Source: Verrucomicrobiota bacterium (lineage in GTDB: Bacteria > Verrucomicrobiota > Verrucomicrobiia > Limisphaerales > UBA11320). From it: a stretch of DNA of 64,000 nt. Every line of letters begins with the position of its first letter. The stretch's first letter is position 1. Under the pieces are notes generated by a model that was not told the origin of the DNA, did not search any database, and saw only the letters and a program-made list of their open reading frames with translations. Location of the stretch: contig JACQFQ010000061.1 in NCBI GenBank assembly GCA_016199985.1, positions 93,008-157,007 on the forward strand, written 5' to 3'. The translations under genes and the position numbers were made by a program. Below are positions 35,908 through 43,895 of the stretch, piece after piece.

Positions 35908-37574
35908 GCGACGATCCATCGACCTCCCGCCGCTCCGAGCCCTCGGCGCTGGCCCGCGCGCGGCACGATCTGCGCACTCCGATGAACCACGTTCTCGGAT
36001 ACGCCGAAATGCTGCTGGAGGAGAATCCGCCGGAGGAGTTCAGGAGCGATCTCTCGAAAATCCTGGCGAGCGGAAGGCGGCTTCTGGAGCTGATCAATCT
36101 CTATCTCGACGAACGAACATTCGAATCCTCCCGCGCCGACCTGCCCAGGGTCTTCCACGACCTGCGGACGCCGGTGAACCACATCATCGGCTACAGTGAG
36201 ATTCTTCAGGAGAGGGCCGAGGAGTGCGGCAACGCGGAATGGATTCCGGACCTGCGGCGAATCCGGGAGGCGGCGGGGACCTGGCTCCAGCTGATGGAGT
36301 CGCTGCTCGTCCCGCTCTCGGAGCAGTCCGTCGCGTCTGTCGGCATGGGCGCCTCGTCTCCGCCCGCGTCGAGAGCGTTCCACTCGGGAGCTCTACCCTC
36401 CAGAACGACGCGCCGCCTGGCCGGGGTCGTGCTGGTGGTGGATGACAACGCCGGCAATCGGGATCTCCTCGTTCGACGGCTGCGGCGCGAAGGTCACACC
36501 GCGCATGAAGCCGCGGACGGCAATCGCGCGCTGGAGGTTTGGCGCCGCGAGCGGCCTGACGTCGTGCTTCTCGATGTGCAAATGCCCGACCTCGATGGCT
36601 ACACCCTATTGCAGCAAGCCATGGGGGACGCCGAGTTGCGCGAAGCGGCGGTGATCATGGTGTCCGGTTTCGATCGGCAGGAGGGAATCGCGCGTTGCAT
36701 CGAGGCCGGGGCCGAGGATTACCTCATCAAGCCTTTCGACGCGGTGCTCCTGCGCGCGCGCGTGGCGGCCTGTCTGGAGAAGAAGGAGCTTCGCGACCAG
36801 GAGCGGCGCACGCATCGGGCCCTGGTCGAGAGCCAGGCGCGCTTGACCGCGGAGCTGGCGGAGGCCGCCGGCTACGTCCGATCCTTGCTCCCTGCGCCCC
36901 TCTCCGGCGCCATCTCCACGGAGTGGGTTTTTCGCCCTTCGGCCCAGCTGGGCGGAGACGCCTTCGGCTATCACTGGATCGACGACGAGCACTTCGCTCT
37001 CTACCTGCTGGATGTGTGCGGCCATGGCATCGGCGCCGCGCTCCTTTCGGTCTCGGCGTTGAACCTGATCCGATCCGAGGCCCTCCCCGGCGTGGATCCC
37101 CGGGAGCCCGCGGCCGTCATGGCGGGCTTGAACAAGGCCTTTCCGATGGAAGCGCAGAACCAGCAATATTTCACAATCTGGTATGGCGTGTTTCGCTCGA
37201 CGGACCGCGAGCTTCGATTCGCCAGCGCGGGTCATCCGCCCGCGTTTCGGATCGGGGCCGGCGGGGAGCGCGCGCCATCCATCCACGACCTTCGCACTCC
37301 GGCGCCGCCCATCGGCTGCCTCCCCGAGGCCAGGTTCTCGCAGCAGTCGGCGCCGCTCGGACAAGGCGACACGCTCCTCATCTTCAGCGACGGGGCGTAC
37401 GAGTTTCAAAATGCGGATGGCGCTCCGATCACCCTCGCCGATTACAGGCAGTGGCTCGCCCGGCAGGTCACGGTATCGCCGTTGCGCCTGGGGGATTGCG
37501 TCCGGTTTGCCGAGACTCACAGCCGCGGCGCCGATCTGGAGGACGACATGAGCATTCTCTGCGTCCGTTTCTGA
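35904..37574 (+). CDS. tandem DHp-like domains + receiver + PP2C (SpoIIE/RsbU) phosphatase
   Basis: ARHDLRTPMNHVLGYAEMLLEE and FHDLRTPVNHIIGYSEILQE; VVLVVDDNAGNRDLLVRRLRREGH...VVLLDVQMPDLDGY; GGDAFGYHWIDDEHFALYLLDVCGHGIGAALLSVSALNLI. ATGA overlap with the receiver gene. No HATPase domain seen. Confidence 0.9.
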   Translation: MSDDPSTSRRSEPSALARARHDLRTPMNHVLGYAEMLLEENPPEEFRSDLSKILASGRRLLELINLYLDERTFESSRADLPRVFHDLRTPVNHIIGYSEILQERAEECGNAEWIPDLRRIREAAGTWLQLMESLLVPLSEQSVASVGMGASSPPASRAFHSGALPSRTTRRLAGVVLVVDDNAGNRDLLVRRLRREGHTAHEAADGNRALEVWRRERPDVVLLDVQMPDLDGYTLLQQAMGDAELREAAVIMVSGFDRQEGIARCIEAGAEDYLIKPFDAVLLRARVAACLEKKELRDQERRTHRALVESQARLTAELAEAAGYVRSLLPAPLSGAISTEWVFRPSAQLGGDAFGYHWIDDEHFALYLLDVCGHGIGAALLSVSALNLIRSEALPGVDPREPAAVMAGLNKAFPMEAQNQQYFTIWYGVFRSTDRELRFASAGHPPAFRIGAGGERAPSIHDLRTPAPPIGCLPEARFSQQSAPLGQGDTLLIFSDGAYEFQNADGAPITLADYRQWLARQVTVSPLRLGDCVRFAETHSRGADLEDDMSILCVRF

Positions 37575-37640
37575 GGCGCGCCTCATGGACTGCGGCAGTC
37601 CCCCTCGGCTCGCCATAAACAAAGGGGCGGCGGCCGCCGC
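37573..37640. repeat. cluster of three perfect palindromes between convergent genes
   Basis: GAGGCGCGCCTC (37573-37584), GACTGCGGCAGTC (37588-37600), GCGGCGGCCGCCGC (37627-37640). Confidence 0.6.
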
Positions 37641-37688
37641 TTTGACGACGGGCGCGCGAATCTCGACGGGCGAAACACGCGTTGTGGC

Positions 37689-40460
37689 TTACGAACGCGA
37701 AGGGGACCCGGAGAGGGCCGCTTGCAGGTATCGCGCGGTGTGGGATGCGGCGGTCCGCGCGATCGCCTCCGGCGTTCCCTCCGCGACCAGCGCGCCCCCG
37801 CCTTCGCCGCCTTCGGGGCCGAGATCGATGACCCAGTCCGCGTCGCAGATCAGGTCGATGTTGTGCTCGATCACCAACACGGAGTGCCCGCCGTCGACGA
37901 GGCGTTGAATGACATCCACCAGCCGTCGCACATCGGACATGTGCAGCCCCACCGTCGGCTCCTCGAGGATGAAGAGGTTTTTCGCCGCCGTCTTCGGACG
38001 GCGCGAGGGCGATAGCGCGTCCTTCAATCCCGTCAGCAGATGCGTCACCAGCTTGACCCGCTGCGCCTCGCCGCCGCTGAGGGTCGGGCTGGTCTGGCCG
38101 AGCCGCACGTATCCAAGGCCGGTATCGTTGAGGACCTGGAGGGGATGCAGGATGCGAGACTGGCTTGCGAAGAACTCGATCGCCTCCTCGACGGAGAGCT
38201 CCAGCACATCGGCGATGCTCTTGCCCCGGAACAACACGTCGAGGGTCTCTCGGTTGAATCGAGTGCCGAAACAGGCCTCGCATTTCACGTAGGCCGGCGG
38301 CAGGAAGTTCATCTCCAGCTTCACCATCCCCGCGCCTTCGCAGCCGGGGCAGCGCCCCGCGGCGCTGTTGAAGGAGAACCGGCTGGCCGTGTAGCCGCGC
38401 ATGCGGGCCTCGGGCGTTGCGGCGAAGAGATCGCGGATCTCATTGAAGAAGCCGACATAGGTCGCCGGCGTCGATCGCGGTGTTCGGCCGATCGGCGCCT
38501 GGTCCACTTCGTAAACGGCTTTCAGGCTCTCCCATCCTTCGATCGGAAAGGGCGGGCTTGCGGACTTCCGCAGCCGCGCGGCCAGGCTCGGGAGCAGGCC
38601 TTCGCGAACCAGCGTGCTTTTTCCCGATCCGCTCACTCCTGTCACCGCGACGAACCGACCCAAGGGAATGCGAAGCTTCAGCGCCTTCAAGTTGTGAAGA
38701 GTCACGGGTCCAATCGTCAGCCACTCCGCTCCCGGCTCGCCGGCGCCCCTCTTCGGGGCCGATACGGGCCGTCTCTCTCCCCGCGCCGGGTGGTGTCGGC
38801 GCGCCCGCAAGCACTCCCCCGTGACGCTTCGGGGATGCTTTGCGAGTTGGCTCAGCGTCCCTTCCGCGATCACCTCTCCCCCGCGCACCCCGGCCCCGGG
38901 ACCGAGATCAATGATCCAGTCCGCCCGGCGCATCGTTTCCTCGTCGTGCTCCACCACGACCACGGAATTGCCGCGCTCGCGCAATTGCTCCAAGGCCTCG
39001 AGCAGCCGCTCATTGTCCCGGGAATGCAGTCCGATCGTGGGCTCGTCCAGAATGTACAGCACGCCGCTCAGATTCGATCCCAGCTGCGCCGCGAGCCGGA
39101 TGCGTTGCGATTCCCCTCCGGACAAAGTGGTGACGGCGCGACCCAGATGCAGGTAGCCCAGGCCCACCGACTGCAGAAACGAAAGCCGCTCGCGGATCTC
39201 GGGCAGGATGTCGCGCGAGATCTGTTCCGCGGCGCCCTCGAAGCGCAGTCGCGCAAAGAAATCCCCGGCCACCGCGACAGGCATGTCGCTGAACGCCTCG
39301 ACCGTGGGGCCGCGAACCGCTCCCGCCTGGACCGACGACGGCGATCCCCAGTCGGAGACCGGCAGACGGACCGCTCGAGCGATCCGGTTCAGTCGCGATC
39401 CATGGCAGGCCTCGCAGGCTTCGTGATTTCCTTCCGTCCACCCAAACCAGGACTCCTCGATCGCGTCCGCCCTCGCGCCCCGCTCCACGTCCGGAAGCTC
39501 GAAGAGCTCCCCGAAGCCGCGGCACTCCGGACACCAGCCCTGCGCGGAATTGTAGCTGAACATCTTTGGATCCAGAACCGTGAACGATTGGCCGCACTCC
39601 GGACAGGCCCGCTCAGTGGAGTGCACGGTGGCGCGCCCCGCGCTATCCAGGGCGAGGAGGGTTCCCTTGCCGATCTTCAACGCCGCTTCGGCGAGGGCCC
39701 GCGGGCCGGCGATGGAGTCCGCCTTGCCTGGCGACGAGCGCCTGGCTTTCGCCCTGAGCGTCCCCACGACCACCTCCACGTCATGCTCCCGGAAACGATC
39801 CAGGCGCATGGGTTCGGATGTCTTGTAGATCTTTCCGTCGGCGCGGATGGCCTCATACCCATGGGACGCGGCCCATTCCGCGAGATCCGTGTGGAAGCCC
39901 TTCCGATGCTTGACCAGGGGCGCGAGCAACGTGAGATCGCCGCGCTGCGCGGACTCCCGCGCCAGGCGCCGGAGCATCTCATCCCGGGTCTGCGGCTCCA
40001 CGGCGCATCCGCAATCCGGACAGTGCTGGGCGCCCAGCCGCGCGAAGAGCAGGCGGATGAAGTGATAGATCTCGGTGACCGTGGCGACGGTGCTCTTGCC
40101 CCCACCTCGGCTCGTGCGCTGCTCGATGCTCACGGTTGGCGGCACGCCGGTGATCAGGTCCACGTCCGGACGGGACATCTGCTCCACAAACTGGCGGGCG
40201 TAGGCGCTCATCGAATCGAGGAAACGTCGCTGTCCCTCGGCGAATAAAAGATCGAACGCCAGGGTGCTCTTGCCGGATCCGCTGACGCCCGTGATCACCA
40301 CGAATCGATCGCGCGGAATCCGCAGCGAGAGATTCTTCAGGTTGTGCTCCCGCGCTCCGTGGATCTGGATGGCGTCGTCAGAAACTGGCGCCGTCGGCGC
40401 GTCGGGCTTGGAGCTTCTCTGTTTGCGGGCCTTTGGGGACATCGTGTTCGATGAGCTCAT
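37689..40460 (-). CDS. uvrA: UvrA-like excinuclease ABC ATPase (second of tandem pair)
   Basis: GVSGSGKSTLAFDLLFAEGQRRFLDSMSAYARQFVEQMSRPDVDLI; zinc motifs CPECGQSF / CPECRGFG; LSGGESQRIRLAAQLGS; second Walker A GVSGSGKSTLVREGLLPSL; LSGGEAQRVKLVTHLL. Start at 40460 overlaps the upstream stop (ATGA). Confidence 0.9.
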   Translation of the reverse strand: MSSSNTMSPKARKQRSSKPDAPTAPVSDDAIQIHGAREHNLKNLSLRIPRDRFVVITGVSGSGKSTLAFDLLFAEGQRRFLDSMSAYARQFVEQMSRPDVDLITGVPPTVSIEQRTSRGGGKSTVATVTEIYHFIRLLFARLGAQHCPDCGCAVEPQTRDEMLRRLARESAQRGDLTLLAPLVKHRKGFHTDLAEWAASHGYEAIRADGKIYKTSEPMRLDRFREHDVEVVVGTLRAKARRSSPGKADSIAGPRALAEAALKIGKGTLLALDSAGRATVHSTERACPECGQSFTVLDPKMFSYNSAQGWCPECRGFGELFELPDVERGARADAIEESWFGWTEGNHEACEACHGSRLNRIARAVRLPVSDWGSPSSVQAGAVRGPTVEAFSDMPVAVAGDFFARLRFEGAAEQISRDILPEIRERLSFLQSVGLGYLHLGRAVTTLSGGESQRIRLAAQLGSNLSGVLYILDEPTIGLHSRDNERLLEALEQLRERGNSVVVVEHDEETMRRADWIIDLGPGAGVRGGEVIAEGTLSQLAKHPRSVTGECLRARRHHPARGERRPVSAPKRGAGEPGAEWLTIGPVTLHNLKALKLRIPLGRFVAVTGVSGSGKSTLVREGLLPSLAARLRKSASPPFPIEGWESLKAVYEVDQAPIGRTPRSTPATYVGFFNEIRDLFAATPEARMRGYTASRFSFNSAAGRCPGCEGAGMVKLEMNFLPPAYVKCEACFGTRFNRETLDVLFRGKSIADVLELSVEEAIEFFASQSRILHPLQVLNDTGLGYVRLGQTSPTLSGGEAQRVKLVTHLLTGLKDALSPSRRPKTAAKNLFILEEPTVGLHMSDVRRLVDVIQRLVDGGHSVLVIEHNIDLICDADWVIDLGPEGGEGGGALVAEGTPEAIARTAASHTARYLQAALSGSPSRS

Positions 40461-43400
40461 CCTTCCTCCCTCCGCCGCGCCCGGGTTCGTTCCGCGTCGG
40501 CGCTCTGCGCCTCGCGCAACGCCAGGCCCGTGTGACTGGCCAGACACTCGGCCACGACCGACGGCGGGCCCGCCACAACCACATTCCCGCCTCCCGATCC
40601 CGCCTCGGGCCCCAAATCAATCACCCAGTCCGCGGCGCGAACCACATCGAGGTTGTGCTCGATGATCAGCAGGGAATGCCCCGCGTCGACGAGCCGCTGA
40701 AACACGTTCAACAAGACGCGAACATCCTCGAAGTGAAGCCCCGTGGTTGGCTCATCAAAGATGAAGAGCGTCGCCTGGATCGCCGCGACGGACGTCACGC
40801 CTTGTTTCCCCGCGGCGCGCGGCGAAACGGAGGACTCCGCCAGGAAGCTGACCAGTTTCAGCCTCTGGCTTTCCCCTCCGGACAAGGTGTTGATGGGCTG
40901 GCCGAGCCTCAGATACCCCAATCCGACTTCCTGGAGCCACCGCAGCGCGCGCGCCGCGGCCAGCGCTTCCCGGTTCTGCGGGAACGCTTCCAGGAACTCA
41001 ACGGCGTCCTCCACGGTTGCGTCGAGCATGTCCGCGATCGACCAACCTTCCCCCCACTTTGAGCCGATGGGCTCCGACGCGTCCGTCCGCTCAAGATCCG
41101 CCGTCATCCGATCGTTGAGGACAAGCGCCGAGGCGTCCACGCGGGACGATCCGCGGAGCGAAGCGGAGGCGGTCGCGAAGAGGTTGGCCCTCCGGCCCGC
41201 GACGCCGCCGCGCTTCGCGGGGCGATAGCTGACGGTCGGCGCCGGCGATGAAGGCGGTTTCAGTTTCACCTCGAGCACATGCTCGCGGTAGCGCCTGCCG
41301 CCGCAATCGCCGCAGCGCACATAGACATCGCTGAGAAACTGCATCTCGATCTTCTCGAATCCCGCGCCGCGGCAGCGCTCGCACTGGCCTCGCGGGGAGT
41401 TGAAGCTGAATCCGCCCGCCTCCAAGGAGCGTTCCCGGGCCATGGGCGAGTCGGCGAACAGCTTGCGGATCGCGTCGAAGGCGCCGACATACACCACCGG
41501 ATTGGATCGTGGCGTTCGGCCGAGCGCGGTTTGATCCACCATCACCACACGAGTCAAGGACTCCGCGCCGCGCAATTCTCGGAATCGCCCGCGCGCGTCC
41601 GCATCGGGCGCCTCGGTCGGGGACGCGTCGCCGCCGGATTCGGGCGCGTCATCGTCGGCGGTCTTCCCGGCTTCCGGCGTTGAACCGGGGCTCTGCCTTT
41701 GAAGCAATGCGGGCATGAGAACCTCCCGAACCAGCGTGGTCTTTCCCGAGCCGCTGACGCCTGTGACGCACACGAGGCGCTCCAACGGGATATCGACGTC
41801 GAGGTCGCGAAGATTCTGGGCTGTCGCGCCGACGAGTCGCAGCCACTTTTGGGGTGATGGCGTTTGGGACAGACGCGGAGACACGGGCCGTCGCGGCCGT
41901 GTGTCCATTCCCCGCGCGCCCCTCAGGTACTGGCCGGTGAGCGACCGCTTGCAGCTCAGAATCTCTTCGAACGGGCCATGGAAAACAATCTCGCCGCCTT
42001 TCTCCCCCTGGCCCGGGCCCAGGTCAAGAATGCGATCCGCCGCGCGCATGACGCTGGCCTCGTGTTCCACCACCACCACGGTGTTGCCGGTGTCCCGGAG
42101 CCGGTGAAGAATGTTGATCAACCGCCGTGTATCGCGCGGATGCAGCCCCACGCTGGGCTCGTCGAGGACGAAGAGCGTGTTCACCAGGCGCGTGCCCAGG
42201 CAGGTGGTGAGATTCACGCGCTCGGTTTCGCCGCCGGAGAGGGTCCGGGTGGGGCGATCCAAAGTCAGATAGCCGAGCCCCGCTTCGTTGAGATAGTGGA
42301 GACGCGCGTGGACCTCCTCAAGCACCAGACGCAGCGGGTCATGCTGCGGGCGCGCGGGGGAGTGGATCCATTCCTTCACCCAGCGCAGCGCGTCCGCCAC
42401 CGTTAGCCGATAGAAATCGGAAAGTGTCCGTCGGAGCTGAGTTCGTGGCGGCTGCGGCGCCGTCTCGGAGGCCGGGGACCGCGTCCACTCCACCGGCAGC
42501 GGCCAATCCTGAGGCCAGTCGACGCGGAAGTGGAGGCTCTCGGGCCGGAAGCGCCGCGCTTTGCAGACAGGGCAGGGCGTGTAGGCGCGGTACCGGGAGA
42601 GCAGCACGCGAACATGCATCTTGTAGGCCTTGGACTCGAGCCATCGGAAATAGCCCTTCACTCCATACCACGCCCTCGGCCATTCGTGCTCCTCATCCTT
42701 CCCGTAGCCTGGCTCGCCTTGAACGACCCATTCCTGGTGTTCCTTGCTGAGCTGATGGAAAGGGATCTTGGTGGGAATGCCTTGCGCCTTGCAGGCTCGC
42801 ATCAAGTCGCGCTGGCAGTCGGCGCTGACGCCGGACTTCCAGGGTCTCACCACGCCTTCGGCCAGCGTTTTCGAATGATCCGGCATCGCGAGCTGGTAAT
42901 CGATGGTGATGATCCGTCCGAACCCGCGGCATTCTGGGCAGGCGCCGAGGGGATGGTTGAAGCTGAACAGCGCAGGGGAGGGCTCGGAGTAGTCGATGTC
43001 GCAGCTTGCGCAATGGAATCGGTTGGAGAAGCGGCGCGGGCTTCGCGCTTGAGCCTCCGAGCCCTTTTCGGGGGCTGTCAGGCGCCAGACCGTGAGACGC
43101 CCTTTTCCAAAGTGGTAGGCCTGCTCGCAGGCCTCGACAAAGCGGGCGCGATTCTCCGGCTTCAGGGACAAGCGGTCCTGGACAACGATCAGCGAGGAGG
43201 CGGGCGAGGATGCCAGCATGCCCGCGGCCGCTTCGATGCGGACGACGGCCTGGCCCAGCAGCAGTCGCTGATATCCCTGCCGCGCCACGAGCGAGAGGGA
43301 CTCCTGCAGAGGGAGCTTCTCGCTGAGAGGAAGATCGAAAGTCAACAGCGCGTCGCCTTCGGCCGCGCTGGCATCGTCGGAGGGAGGCGACTTGCGAAGG

Positions 43401-43834
43401 CTTTCCCAGACATCCGCCGGGCCTTCGCGTCGGACCTGCTCTCCGCAGCCGGCGCAGTAGAGCGTCGAAAGATGGCGCCAGACCACCTTCATGTGCTCGC
43501 AGATCTCGGTCATGGTGCCGACGGTGGAGCGGGTGCTTCGAACCGCGTTCCGCTGCTCCACCGCGATGGCGGGAGGGATCCCTTCGATCCGATCGACGCG
43601 CGGCTTGTCCATGCGGTCGAAAAACTGTCGGGCGTAAGGGCTGAACGTTTCGATATAGCGGCGCTGGCCTTCGGCGAAGAGCGTTTCGAAGGCAAGGGAG
43701 CTTTTCCCGGATCCGCTCAGGCCCGTGATAACGGTGAGCTGCTTCAGGGGGATATCGAGGTCGAAATTCTTGAGATTATTCTGCCTGACACCGCGTAGGC
43801 GGATGCAAGACATGGGCCGAGGACGCGACATCAC
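40457..43834 (-). CDS. uvrA: UvrA-like excinuclease ABC ATPase (first of tandem pair)
   Basis: GLSGSGKSSLAFETLFAEGQRRYIETFSPYARQFFDRMDKPRVDRIEGIPPAIAVEQRN; LSGGETERVNLTTCLGTRL; GVSGSGKTTLVREVLMPALL; LSGGESQRLKLVSFLAES. Confidence 0.9.
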   Translation of the reverse strand: MMSRPRPMSCIRLRGVRQNNLKNFDLDIPLKQLTVITGLSGSGKSSLAFETLFAEGQRRYIETFSPYARQFFDRMDKPRVDRIEGIPPAIAVEQRNAVRSTRSTVGTMTEICEHMKVVWRHLSTLYCAGCGEQVRREGPADVWESLRKSPPSDDASAAEGDALLTFDLPLSEKLPLQESLSLVARQGYQRLLLGQAVVRIEAAAGMLASSPASSLIVVQDRLSLKPENRARFVEACEQAYHFGKGRLTVWRLTAPEKGSEAQARSPRRFSNRFHCASCDIDYSEPSPALFSFNHPLGACPECRGFGRIITIDYQLAMPDHSKTLAEGVVRPWKSGVSADCQRDLMRACKAQGIPTKIPFHQLSKEHQEWVVQGEPGYGKDEEHEWPRAWYGVKGYFRWLESKAYKMHVRVLLSRYRAYTPCPVCKARRFRPESLHFRVDWPQDWPLPVEWTRSPASETAPQPPRTQLRRTLSDFYRLTVADALRWVKEWIHSPARPQHDPLRLVLEEVHARLHYLNEAGLGYLTLDRPTRTLSGGETERVNLTTCLGTRLVNTLFVLDEPSVGLHPRDTRRLINILHRLRDTGNTVVVVEHEASVMRAADRILDLGPGQGEKGGEIVFHGPFEEILSCKRSLTGQYLRGARGMDTRPRRPVSPRLSQTPSPQKWLRLVGATAQNLRDLDVDIPLERLVCVTGVSGSGKTTLVREVLMPALLQRQSPGSTPEAGKTADDDAPESGGDASPTEAPDADARGRFRELRGAESLTRVVMVDQTALGRTPRSNPVVYVGAFDAIRKLFADSPMARERSLEAGGFSFNSPRGQCERCRGAGFEKIEMQFLSDVYVRCGDCGGRRYREHVLEVKLKPPSSPAPTVSYRPAKRGGVAGRRANLFATASASLRGSSRVDASALVLNDRMTADLERTDASEPIGSKWGEGWSIADMLDATVEDAVEFLEAFPQNREALAAARALRWLQEVGLGYLRLGQPINTLSGGESQRLKLVSFLAESSVSPRAAGKQGVTSVAAIQATLFIFDEPTTGLHFEDVRVLLNVFQRLVDAGHSLLIIEHNLDVVRAADWVIDLGPEAGSGGGNVVVAGPPSVVAECLASHTGLALREAQSADAERTRARRREEG

Positions 43835-43895
43835 GGCGGACCTTAGGAACAGGCGGCGATCCTGGCAAGTAGCCGTTCAGATGCGGCTTCTTCGA

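Noticed and set aside
38040-40247. 735-aa + ORF antisense to uvrA
   Set aside because: Low-information His/Arg/Gly-rich translation caused by GC3 bias of UvrA codons.
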